Shown one piece after another: positions 8,721 to 20,280 of a stretch of DNA of 50,868 nt (within the stretch, counting starts at the first letter, position 1; each line of letters starts with the position of its first letter). Origin of the DNA: Gallionellaceae bacterium. Its GTDB lineage: Bacteria; Pseudomonadota; Gammaproteobacteria; Burkholderiales; Gallionellaceae. The stretch lies in contig VBWD01000009.1 in NCBI GenBank assembly GCA_006218055.1, positions 1 to 50,868 of the forward strand, written 5' to 3'. The notes beneath the pieces are model-generated. The model was not told the DNA's origin. It made no database searches and worked only from the letters and a program-made list of their open reading frames with translations. A program made the position numbers and the translations under genes.

Positions 8721-9607
8721 CGTTTCGTTCCCGACAAGCAACACCAGCCGTCTTCGATCACGGGCGAGGCTAGGTCGAACCATTGAGCATAGATGCGCAT
8801 CACTTCTTCTGCCTGTTCGGCAAGAATGCCCGAGAGAACGATACGTCCGCCAGTGCGGGTCGCTCCAGCCAACAACGGAGCCAGCGCGCGCAGCGGGTTG
8901 GTCAGGATGTTGGCAACGACCACGTCATATTGTTCGAGCGCTACACCATCCGGTAGATAGAAATCGGCCACGACGTGGTTGGCGATCGCATTGTCGCGAC
9001 TGGCTTGAACCGCTTGAGCATCCACATCCACGCCGATGGCGCTGCCCGCGCCGAGCTTCATCGCGGCAATTGCTAGGATGCCGGAGCCGCAACCGTAATC
9101 AAGGACAGTTGCGCCGGCTTGGGTGTTCTTATCCAGCCAACGCAGACACAAACGGGTGGTGGGGTGGCTGCCTGTGCCGAATGCGAGACCGGGGTCGAGC
9201 GCGATATTGATGGCAGATGCGTCGGTCGGGGTGTGCCAAGTCGGCACGATCCACAGGCGGTCGCTGATGCGGATGGGGTCGAACTGCGCTTGGGTGAGAC
9301 GTACCCAGTCGCTTTCTTCCAGCGTCTCAATGCGATGTTCGGGGAGCGTGGTGATGCCGAGTTCGGCGCAGCTTTCACTAAGGATGTCGGCGACAGCGGC
9401 ATCACTTTCAAACAGCGCGTTGACGAGATTGTGCTGCCACACAGCAGAAGTGGGTTCGCCCGGTTCGCCGAAGATAGCTTGCTCATCGGGAGTATCCGCA
9501 TCGGCATCCAGCATATCCACTGATAAGGCGCCCCGTGCAAGCAGCGCCTCACTCAATGCTTCGGCGTAGTCGGCCTCGGCACGCACCGACAGGTTGAGCC
9601 AGGACAC
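8717..9607 (-). CDS. prmA: Ribosomal protein L11 methyltransferase
   Basis: A 296-residue SAM-dependent methyltransferase that trimethylates ribosomal protein L11. The N-terminal substrate-binding domain (1-about 100) is followed by the catalytic domain, with the family hallmark GLAFGTGSHPTTRLCLRWL. The SAM-binding loop is VLDYGCGSGILAIAA and the catalytic-site motif VANILTNPL is also present. The start is a GTG at 9605-9607 (MSWLNLSVRA). It follows accC by 3 bases and overlaps the next gene by 4, so accB-accC-prmA-DUF3426 read as one transcript. Confidence 0.95.
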   Translation of the reverse strand: MSWLNLSVRAEADYAEALSEALLARGALSVDMLDADADTPDEQAIFGEPGEPTSAVWQHNLVNALFESDAAVADILSESCAELGITTLPEHRIETLEESDWVRLTQAQFDPIRISDRLWIVPTWHTPTDASAINIALDPGLAFGTGSHPTTRLCLRWLDKNTQAGATVLDYGCGSGILAIAAMKLGAGSAIGVDVDAQAVQASRDNAIANHVVADFYLPDGVALEQYDVVVANILTNPLRALAPLLAGATRTGGRIVLSGILAEQAEEVMRIYAQWFDLASPVIEDGWCCLSGTKR

Positions 9608-9610
9608 GGC

Positions 9611-10966
9611 TTATTTACCTTTGGTGCGTTCCGCCAGCTTGTGTTCCAGATAGTGGATGCTGGTGCCGCCTTGAACGAATGCGGCATCGCTCATCAATTC
9701 CTGATGTAACGGAATGTTGGTGTTGATGCCCTCAACCACCATCTCTGACAGCGCCGTACGCATACGAGCGATCGCTTGGTCGCGAGTGTCGCCATAGGCG
9801 ATCACTTTGCCGATCATGGAATCGTAATGCGGCGGGATGAAGTAGTTGTTATAGACGTGCGAATCGACACGGATGCCAGGACCGCCGGGTACGTGCCAGT
9901 TGGTGATACGACCTGGCGATGGCACGAACGTGTAAGGATGCTCGGCGTTGATACGGCACTCGATAGCATGCCCACGGAACTGGATGTCTTTTTGGCGGAA
10001 CGGCAACTTCTCACCCGCAGCGATGCGAATCTGTTGTTGCACGATGTCGATGCCAGTGATCATCTCGGATACGGGGTGCTCGACTTGTACACGGGTGTTC
10101 ATCTCGATGAAATAGAACTCGCCGTTCTCATACAAGAACTCGAACGTACCTGCACCGCGATAGCCAATCTTGCGGCAAGCCTCAGCACAGCGCTCGCCGA
10201 TCTTGTCGCGCAGTTTTGGATTCAGGTGATAGGCAGGCGCTTCTTCGATGATCTTCTGGTGACGACGTTGCATAGAGCAATCGCGCTCGCCCAAGTACAC
10301 GGCATTGCCGTGTTGGTCGGCCAAGATCTGGATCTCGATGTGACGCGGGTTCTCCAGGAACTTCTCCATGTACACCATGGGATTGTTGAAGGCGGCTTGA
10401 GCCTCTGTCTTGGTCATGGTCACCGCATTGAGCAATGCGGCTTCGGTATGCACAACGCGCATACCGCGTCCGCCGCCGCCGCCGGAGGCTTTAATGATGA
10501 CTGGATAGCCGATGAAGCGCGCAGTCTTGATGATCTCGGCCGGATCGTCCGGCAAAGCACCTTCGACGCCGGGCACACAGGGCACGCCCGCTTTTTTCAT
10601 GGCGCTCTTGGCGGAGACTTTGTCGCCCATCAGGCGAATCGTCTCGGCACGCGGGCCGATGAAGACGAAACCGGATTTTTCTACGCGCTCGGAGAAGTCC
10701 GCGTTCTCGGACAAGAAGCCATAGCCGGGGTGAATGGCTTGTGCATCAGTCACTTCAGCCGCGCTGATGATGGCGGGGACATTGAGGTAGCTCAGGCTGG
10801 AACTTGCGGGCCCGATACAGACGGATTCGTCCGCTAATTTTACATACTTGGCATCGGCATCCGCTTCCGAGTGAACGGCGACAGTCTTGATGCCCATTTC
10901 GCGGCAGGCGCGCTGGATACGTAGCGCAATCTCGCCGCGATTGGCGATAAGAATCTTTTCAAACAT
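9611..10966 (-). CDS. accC: Biotin carboxylase subunit of acetyl-CoA carboxylase
   Basis: A 451-residue ATP-grasp biotin carboxylase that carboxylates biotin on AccB, the first step of malonyl-CoA synthesis for fatty acids. Visible features are the N-terminal [17 protein letters not shown], the glycine-rich ATP loop [13 protein letters not shown], the catalytic segment [17 protein letters not shown], and a C-terminal domain around [11 protein letters not shown]. The start is the ATG at 10964-10966, which has a GGAG 9 bases upstream. An earlier in-frame ATG (11018-11020) would add a Pro-rich tail not typical of the family. It follows accB in the same operon. Confidence 0.96.
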   Translation of the reverse strand: MFEKILIANRGEIALRIQRACREMGIKTVAVHSEADADAKYVKLADESVCIGPASSSLSYLNVPAIISAAEVTDAQAIHPGYGFLSENADFSERVEKSGFVFIGPRAETIRLMGDKVSAKSAMKKAGVPCVPGVEGALPDDPAEIIKTARFIGYPVIIKASGGGGGRGMRVVHTEAALLNAVTMTKTEAQAAFNNPMVYMEKFLENPRHIEIQILADQHGNAVYLGERDCSMQRRHQKIIEEAPAYHLNPKLRDKIGERCAEACRKIGYRGAGTFEFLYENGEFYFIEMNTRVQVEHPVSEMITGIDIVQQQIRIAAGEKLPFRQKDIQFRGHAIECRINAEHPYTFVPSPGRITNWHVPGGPGIRVDSHVYNNYFIPPHYDSMIGKVIAYGDTRDQAIARMRTALSEMVVEGINTNIPLHQELMSDAAFVQGGTSIHYLEHKLAERTKGK

Positions 10967-11026
10967 GATCGGGGTCTCCGGCGGGGCGGGCGTTTTGGGT
11001 TTACGTTCGAAGACGGCCATGATGCA

Positions 11027-11476
11027 TCAACCGATGATGAACAGCGGTTGGCCGAATTCGACGGCTTGCCCGTTCTCGACCAGGATGGCTTTGATCACGC
11101 CAGCCTTGTCCGCTTCGATCTCATTCAACAGCTTCATCGCTTCGATGATGCAGATGGTGTCGCCCGCGTTCACGGTCGAACCAACGTCTACGAACGATTT
11201 GGCTCCAGGAGATGCTGCGCGGTAGAAGCTGCCCACCATGGGCGATTTGACGATGTGACCTTCAGGTGCGGCCGGCGCAGCAGGTGCGGCGGCAACAGCG
11301 GGCGCGGCAGCCGCAGGGGCGGCTGCTGGAGCGGCGGCGTAGTGCTGCATCATGGGGGCGGAAACGGAACTCATGCGTGAGATACGCACATGCTCTTCAC
11401 CTTCTGTCAGTTCCAATTCGGCGATACCCGAATTTTCGACCAGTTCGATCAGTGTCTTCAGTTTGCGTAGATCCAT
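11027..11476 (-). CDS. accB: Biotin carboxyl carrier protein
   Basis: A 149-residue BCCP. The N-terminal part (1-45) is the usual dimerisation/AccC-contact segment ([18 protein letters not shown]). A long Ala/Pro linker spans about residues 45-75. The C-terminal biotinyl domain carries the biotin lysine in [14 protein letters not shown] and the loop [15 protein letters not shown]. It is 2 bases downstream of aroQ and 60 bases upstream of accC, the standard proteobacterial aroQ-accB-accC order. Confidence 0.96.
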   Translation of the reverse strand: MDLRKLKTLIELVENSGIAELELTEGEEHVRISRMSSVSAPMMQHYAAAPAAAPAAAAPAVAAAPAAPAAPEGHIVKSPMVGSFYRAASPGAKSFVDVGSTVNAGDTICIIEAMKLLNEIEADKAGVIKAILVENGQAVEFGQPLFIIG

Positions 11477-11478
11477 TT

Positions 11479-11922
11479 TTATCTCCTCACAGAATGTTGT
11501 AGTGCGAATTGCAGGGCAAGCTCGTAGCCTGTTGCGCCCAAACCACTGATGACGCCAACGGCGATATCAGAAAAATACGACTCTTTGCGGAACGCCTCGC
11601 GGGCGAACACGTTCGACAGATGCACCTCGACGAACGGAATGCTCACCGCCGCCAAAGCATCACGGATAGACACGCTGGTGTGCGTGAATGCTGCCGGGTT
11701 GATGATGATGAAATCGGTGCCGTCCGTTCTGGCTTGTTGGATACGATCTACCAGCGTACCTTCAGTGTTGCTTTGGAAGTGAGCCAGCTTTGCACCGTTT
11801 GCTTGGGCTTGTGCGGTCAACTTGACGTTAATTTCGTCCAACGTGACGCGGCCATACACATCTGGTTCGCGAGTTCCGAGCAGATTCAGGTTGGGGCCGT
11901 GGAGGACTAATAGGTTCTTCAT
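11479..11922 (-). CDS. aroQ: 3-dehydroquinate dehydratase, type II
   Basis: A 147-residue type II dehydroquinase of the shikimate pathway, converting 3-dehydroquinate to 3-dehydroshikimate. The N-terminal [20 protein letters not shown] includes the loop with the catalytic Arg. A flexible lid follows, then [16 protein letters not shown] and [17 protein letters not shown], which hold the active-site Asn and His residues. The ATG at 11920-11922 is preferred over an upstream in-frame start that adds six residues. It is the first gene of aroQ-accB-accC. Confidence 0.96.
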   Translation of the reverse strand: MKNLLVLHGPNLNLLGTREPDVYGRVTLDEINVKLTAQAQANGAKLAHFQSNTEGTLVDRIQQARTDGTDFIIINPAAFTHTSVSIRDALAAVSIPFVEVHLSNVFAREAFRKESYFSDIAVGVISGLGATGYELALQFALQHSVRR

Positions 11923-11988
11923 GGGCGCAGTTTGCCGCAAAATGGGCTTGTTTGTCTATCCATTAAAAGAAGTTGTGAAAAATCAGGC

Positions 11989-13785
11989 CTATAGACCCAC
12001 GTCATTCAAGGAATTTGTGAATTGACTGGCGTCTTGATACCCCGTGACGCGGAAATCAGCCATTTCCTTGCCTTGCTTGTTAAAGAACAGTGTGGCGGGA
12101 GGGCCGAACAGTTGGAAGCGTTGCAGCAGTGCTTTGTCGTCCGCGTTGTTGGCGGTGACATCGGCTTGTAGCAGGAGGGTGTCCTTCAACTTGGCTTGTA
12201 CATCCGCGTCGCTGAAGGTGAAGCGCTCCATCTCTTTGCAGGACACGCACCAGTCGGCATAAAAATCCAACATTACGGTCTTGCCTGCGGCTTGAGCGAT
12301 CTTTGCATCCAGTTCGGCGCTCGACTTTACTCTTTCGAACACTAGGCTGTGATCTGCCTCGGCAGTCGCACGCCCAAGGTTGCCAAGCGGACGCAGGATG
12401 TCGCGTGCGCCAGATAGTGCGCCGATCAGATAGGCTACACCCAGAAGCAGGGCAAGGATGCCGACACCCTTGCTGAGTTTTTGCCAGCCGCGTTCCGTAT
12501 GGGGAAGCGGATCGAGTGCGTGCAGATAGATGGCAGTGAAGATCAGCAACGCGGCCCACAGTCCCATCTGTACGGAGAGCGGGATGACGGGTGAGACGAT
12601 CCAGATGGCCAGGGCCAGCATCATCACGCCGAAGAAGCGCTTCACCGATTCCATCCACGCCCCCGCTTTGGGCAACAAGGTGCCCGCCGAGGTGCCGATG
12701 ATGAGCAGCGGTACGCCCATGCCCAGCGCCAAGACGAATAGTGCCGTTCCGCCTAGGACAGCATCATGGGTCTGGCTTATATATAGGAGCGCACCCGCAA
12801 GGGGGGCGGCGACACACGGGCCCATGATGATGGCGGAAAGTGCGCCCATGCCGAACACACCGGAGAGATGTCCGCCGTGCAGTTTGTTGCTAGTGTCGGT
12901 GAGTTTGCTTTGAAGAGCGGAAGGCAGTTGCAATTCATAGAAGCCAAACATGGATAGCGATAGCACCACGAACAATGCGGCAAAACTGCCTAGCACCCAC
13001 GGGGTCTGTAACGCGTTGGAGATGAGGTTGCCGGAATAACCTGCTGCCACCCCTGCGATGGCATAGGTGACCGCCATGCCCAACACATAAGCCAGCGACA
13101 AAATGAAGGCATGCATATGGGTGATCTTGTGACCGCGTCCGACGATGATGCCCGACAGGATGGGAATCATCGGGAACACACACGGTGTCAGTGAGAGAAG
13201 CAAGCCAGCGCCGAAGAAGAAAGAGACGATGAGCCAGAAGCTGCCGCTTTGGAACACCTTGGCAATCTGGGTGTTCTCATTCTCAGGGGCGGCTTTGTCT
13301 GCTACGGGAGGCGCAGTCATGGTGGGTGGAGCCGCCGCAGTGATGGATTGCATCAATTCGATATTGAAAGCCTTGTCGATTGGCGGGTAGCACAAGCCGT
13401 TATCGCTACAACCTTGATAGCTGGCGTTCAGTATCAGTGTCTTTTTTACATCGACTTTGGGCAGCTTGATCTCAGCTTGGAAGGATTGGTGATACACCTC
13501 GATGAGACCGAAGTTGGGGTCGTCTTTTTTCTCGCCCTTGGGTAAGGTCAGTTGTGTCGGCTTGCCATCCGCCAAAGTGAAATGGATCTTGTCGCGGTAC
13601 AGATAGTAGCCGGGCGTGATCTTGAAGCTGGCGATGAGCGTCTTTTGATCTACGGCATGCACACTCAAGGAAAATGCTTGGTCGGCGGGTAGGAAGCTGG
13701 GCTTCTTGCTGCCAAAGGAAAGCATGTCCGCTTGTGCTAGCGGCACGATGAACAATAAGACGATCAGCAACAAACGACGAATCAT
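11989..13785 (-). CDS. dsbD: Thiol:disulfide interchange protein DsbD
   Basis: A 598-residue inner-membrane electron conduit that carries reducing power from cytoplasmic thioredoxin to periplasmic DsbC/CcmG-type partners. It begins with a signal peptide (MIRRLLLIVLLFIVPLAQA). The alpha domain has the Cys pair in CSDNGLCYPP. The central eight-helix domain has its two Cys in LTPCVFPMIPIL and MGPCVAAPLAGALLY. The C-terminal thioredoxin-like domain has DWCVSCKEME. All six redox cysteines are present. It overlaps the cutA stop by 4 bases, the widespread cutA-dsbD pairing. Confidence 0.96.
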   Translation of the reverse strand: MIRRLLLIVLLFIVPLAQADMLSFGSKKPSFLPADQAFSLSVHAVDQKTLIASFKITPGYYLYRDKIHFTLADGKPTQLTLPKGEKKDDPNFGLIEVYHQSFQAEIKLPKVDVKKTLILNASYQGCSDNGLCYPPIDKAFNIELMQSITAAAPPTMTAPPVADKAAPENENTQIAKVFQSGSFWLIVSFFFGAGLLLSLTPCVFPMIPILSGIIVGRGHKITHMHAFILSLAYVLGMAVTYAIAGVAAGYSGNLISNALQTPWVLGSFAALFVVLSLSMFGFYELQLPSALQSKLTDTSNKLHGGHLSGVFGMGALSAIIMGPCVAAPLAGALLYISQTHDAVLGGTALFVLALGMGVPLLIIGTSAGTLLPKAGAWMESVKRFFGVMMLALAIWIVSPVIPLSVQMGLWAALLIFTAIYLHALDPLPHTERGWQKLSKGVGILALLLGVAYLIGALSGARDILRPLGNLGRATAEADHSLVFERVKSSAELDAKIAQAAGKTVMLDFYADWCVSCKEMERFTFSDADVQAKLKDTLLLQADVTANNADDKALLQRFQLFGPPATLFFNKQGKEMADFRVTGYQDASQFTNSLNDVGL

Positions 13786-14108
13786 GTGGTCTTCCTAGTC
13801 TCTGACTGCACCCAATCCAAATAGGCGGGCAGTCCCGCGGTCACGGGGATCGCGATGATCTCTGGTACTTCGTAGGGGTGCAGTTTACGCAATTCTGCTT
13901 CTAATCGTGGGTAGGCCTCAGTAGTAGTCTTGATGAGCAAAGGGACTTCAGTCGCTTGCTCGACCTTGCCTTCCCAGCGATAGATCGAGGCGCATTCTGC
14001 CAATATATTCACGCAAGCCGCGACATCTGCTGCGACTAATGCGTCAGCGATACGTTCCGCCGTGGCACGGTCAGGCGCGTTGCTGATGACCAGCAACACT
14101 TCGCTCAT
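13782..14108 (-). CDS. cutA: Divalent-cation tolerance protein CutA
   Basis: A 108-residue trimeric PII-like fold protein linked by genetics to copper tolerance; its molecular role remains unclear. Visible features are the NAPDRATAERIADALV opening, the loop ACVNILAECASIYRWEGKVE, and the C-terminal LRKLHPYEVPEIIAIPV. The ATG at 14106-14108 overlaps the holA stop by 4 bases, and its own stop overlaps dsbD by 4, so holA-cutA-dsbD are translationally coupled. The longer upstream frame is a holA shadow. Confidence 0.94.
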   Translation of the reverse strand: MSEVLLVISNAPDRATAERIADALVAADVAACVNILAECASIYRWEGKVEQATEVPLLIKTTTEAYPRLEAELRKLHPYEVPEIIAIPVTAGLPAYLDWVQSETRKTT

Positions 14109-15105
14109 CTTGCACCTGCGCGGGCGCAACGTACGCCGAGTTGAAGTAACTCGTCCCACACATCTCCCTGGCGCAGACCTTTGATGAGTCGGTCGATCAG
14201 CGCGGCTTGGCGTAGCGCACGTTCGGCGAAGGTAGGGGTGAAGCGCCGTACTGCGCGTTCTATCAATTTTTGTTTCGCACCCCACACGCGAGCATCGCGC
14301 AACGCAGTTGCGAGGTTGCTGCTTTGCTGCATGGCGCGCGAGACCTTCGCCAGTGCGCGAATGTCTTCAGCGATCGCCCACAGGATAAGTACGGTAGCGG
14401 TTCCCTCTGCACGTAAGCCATCAAGGATGCGTGCATAACGTTCAGCATCGCCCGCGAGCATCGCTTCGGACAGTTTGAACACGTCATAGCGCGCCACGTC
14501 CATCACCGAGTCTTTGACTTGGTCGAAAGTCAGAACACCTTCGGGAAACAGTAGCGCCAGTTTTTGTATCTCTTGATAGGCCGCCAGTAGATTGCCTTCT
14601 ACCTTGTCCGCAAGAAATTTCAGCGTGTCAGCGTCGGTGGATTGGCCTTGGCGTCTCAGTCTGCCGGCGATGCGGTGAGGGAGACCTCGTCCGCGCTGAT
14701 GACCGTGCCGTGTTGTTCCAGCGCGGCGAACCACTTGCTCTTGAAAGCGGTGCCTTCGAGTTTCGGTAGCGAGATGAGGGTGAGGGTATCGGGATCGAGG
14801 TTCTCGCAATGGTCTTGCAGCGCCTGCGCACCTTCCACGCCGGGCTTGCCGGAGGGGATGCGTAGGTCGATCACTTTGCGCGAGGAGAACAGCGACATGC
14901 TCTGTGCGCTGTTACGCAGTTCGCCCCATTTGAAATATTGCTCCGCGATGATGGTCTCGCGTTCGGTATAGCCTGCTTCGCGTGCGGCGTTGCGGATGGC
15001 ATCGGCGGCTTCGATGGCGAGCAGCAAAGCTTCACCGTGGATGACGTACAACGACCCGAGTCCCCGTTTCAGATGCTGCGGCAGGTCTTCGGTCGAGATT
15101 CTCAT
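14105..15105 (-). pseudogene. holA: DNA polymerase III delta subunit, frameshifted
   Basis: The clamp-loader delta subunit, which opens the beta clamp, is present in two frames. The 5' part (15105 down to a TGA at 14656) runs from MRISTEDLPQHLKRGLGSLY to VISADEVSLTASPAD. The 3' part resumes one frame over at about 14683 (LPHRIAGRLRRQGQ) and runs to 14105, covering domains II and III (VEGNLLAAYQEIQKLALLFP). One extra base at about 14681-14685 would give a continuous protein of 333 residues, the normal length. No classical -1 slippery heptamer is visible at the site. Since the protein is essential for replication, a missing base in the assembly is the simplest explanation; a true frameshift or recoding remains possible. 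Identity is certain; intactness is not. Confidence 0.9.
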
Positions 15106-15111
15106 GGGGCT

Positions 15112-15614
15112 TTACAGTTGTGGCTTGGCTCGATTCAAGCGGCGTATGGCTTGACCCACTGCATCGGTGCGCATGTCTCGGTAGAGCTGCGCCTCTTCTT
15201 GTTCTTTAGCCAGGATCTGCGCATCGTCATACGCCAAAATGCGTGTGAGCATGATCTCTTCGGGCGGTAGCCAGTCATTCTGTTTGTTGTCATAGGCGCG
15301 TAACGAGACGCGGTAGATGAGTTGATATTCTTGCACGCGACCGCTACCCGAGAGGGACAGGATGTTCTTGTTGGTTTGCTCGGATACGACTTCGAGGACC
15401 AGTTCGGCAGCATCGGCGGTAGAAGTCAGCGCCACTTTGTTGGCATTCAGCGCAGTACGCAGGTCGCTGACGAATAGCGTCTCAGCAGGCGCTTTGAGGT
15501 AGAGAGACTTGAATGCGAATGCCATATCTTGCAATTGACTGCCGCGCAGATGGAAGCCGCACGCGGTCAGCGCCAAAGCCGCCAATAATATGAATGTCCG
15601 CATCGAGCTCTTCA

Positions 15615-15615
<1 letters not shown>
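15112..15615 (-). CDS. lptE: LPS-assembly lipoprotein LptE
   Basis: A 167-residue outer-membrane lipoprotein that plugs the LptD barrel for lipopolysaccharide export. The signal peptide ends in the lipobox LTAC (ILLAALALTACGFHLRG), and GFHLRG just after the lipidated Cys is the LptE family hallmark. The rest is the expected alpha/beta domain with VQEYQLIYRVSLRAYD. The ATG at 15613-15615 overlaps the leuS stop (TGATG). An alternative start four codons in (MRTFILL) gives a more typical signal peptide. It lies between leuS and holA, a conserved order. Confidence 0.94.
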
Positions 15616-19166
<3,551 letters not shown>

Positions 19167-19316
19167 CTATATAGTCGCGCAGAGGCGGAGCGGCTTGCGA
19201 CCCAACTCAAGGGCAACTTGGGCGCGGAAAACCCGAGCGCCTCGCGCTAGCCAGCCAAACTGGGTTAGAATCGCCGTCCAAAATTAATTATCCATAATCG
19301 TTCAGGAGAGATCGTT

Positions 19317-20213
19317 ATGTCCAGCAAGTACCCCGTCATCGCAGTTACCGGCTCATCCGGTGCAGGCACCACCACCGTCAAACGCGCCTTTGAGAACATC
19401 TTCCGCCGTGAGAGCATCAAAGCCGCCGTCGTTGAAGGCGATAGCTTGCACAGCCTAGATCGTATGGCATTTCGCGCTGCCGCAGCAGAAGCCGCCAAGA
19501 ACGGTCACAACACATTCAGCCACTTCGGCCCGGAGGCCAACCACTTCGACAAGATCGAAGGCATGTTCAAACAGTACGGCGATACAGGCATGTGCCAACG
19601 TCGTTACTACGTGCATAGCGAAGCAGAGGCTGTAGAGCACAACAAGCACTTCAACCTGACTAACCTGACACCTGGCGTGTTCACGCCTTGGGAGAACATC
19701 GAAGAAGGTTCCGACCTGTTGTTCTACGAAGGTCTGCATGGTTTGGCAAAAGACGAAAAACAAGGCATTGATGCGCGCCGCTACGTTGACTTGGGTATTG
19801 GCGTGGTGCCAGTGGTCAACCTCGAGTGGATCCAAAAGATCCATCGCGACAAGGCGGAACGTGGCTATTCCGCAGAAGCAACCGTCGATACGATCATGCG
19901 TCGTATGCCTGACTACATCAAATACATCACGCCGCAGTTCACCCACACCGACATCAACTTCCAACGTGTGGCGACCGTGGATACATCGAACCCGTTCATC
20001 GCACGCGACATCCCGACCCCGGATGAGAGCTTCGTGGTGATCCGCTTCCGCAATCCAAAGGGTGTCGATTTCCCTTACTTCCTGAGCATGATCCCTAACT
20101 CGTTCATGTCTCGCGCCAACACCATGGTGGTGCCAGGCGGGAAGATGAGCCATGCGATGGAGATCATCCTGTCGCCGATCATGCACGACATGATCCAGAA
20201 CAAAAAGAAGTAA
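19317..20213 (+). CDS. prk: Phosphoribulokinase
   Basis: A 298-residue ATP-dependent kinase making ribulose-1,5-bisphosphate from ribulose-5-phosphate, the acceptor step of the Calvin-Benson cycle. The P-loop is GSSGAGTTTVKR. Further family landmarks are VEGDSLH, FGPEANHFDKIEG, LFYEGLHG, VVPVVNLEWIQKIHRD, and TPQFTHTDINFQRV followed by TVDTSNPF. Length matches the proteobacterial octameric type. E. coli PrkB is a close homologue without a Calvin cycle, so autotrophy is inferred rather than proven: no RuBisCO gene lies in the window. The start has AGGAGAG upstream. A TAGAAT at 19266-19271 could be a -10 box. A strong terminator follows. Confidence 0.93.
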   Translation: MSSKYPVIAVTGSSGAGTTTVKRAFENIFRRESIKAAVVEGDSLHSLDRMAFRAAAAEAAKNGHNTFSHFGPEANHFDKIEGMFKQYGDTGMCQRRYYVHSEAEAVEHNKHFNLTNLTPGVFTPWENIEEGSDLLFYEGLHGLAKDEKQGIDARRYVDLGIGVVPVVNLEWIQKIHRDKAERGYSAEATVDTIMRRMPDYIKYITPQFTHTDINFQRVATVDTSNPFIARDIPTPDESFVVIRFRNPKGVDFPYFLSMIPNSFMSRANTMVVPGGKMSHAMEIILSPIMHDMIQNKKK

Positions 20214-20232
20214 GACTTAACGCAATGACAGG

Positions 20233-20270
20233 ACGGGGAATCAGGCTTGGCTTGATTCCCCGTTTCTTTT
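20233..20270 (+). terminator. Intrinsic terminator after phosphoribulokinase
   Basis: A stem of 11 bp (ACGGGGAATCA pairing with TGATTCCCCGT, loop GGCTTGGCT region) is followed by TTCTTTT. It begins 20 bases after the prk stop and ends 10 bases before the UvrD start codon, so prk is transcribed as a single gene. Confidence 0.85.
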
Positions 20271-20280
20271 GGAACTCACG

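Noticed and set aside
9776-10837. Long plus-strand open frame opposite accC
   Set aside because: It is an antisense shadow of the well-conserved biotin carboxylase gene with no family features of its own.
14656-14700. Programmed -1 frameshift in holA
   Set aside because: Reading TCC CTC back one base gives poor tRNA re-pairing and no slippery heptamer is present; a missing base is simpler.
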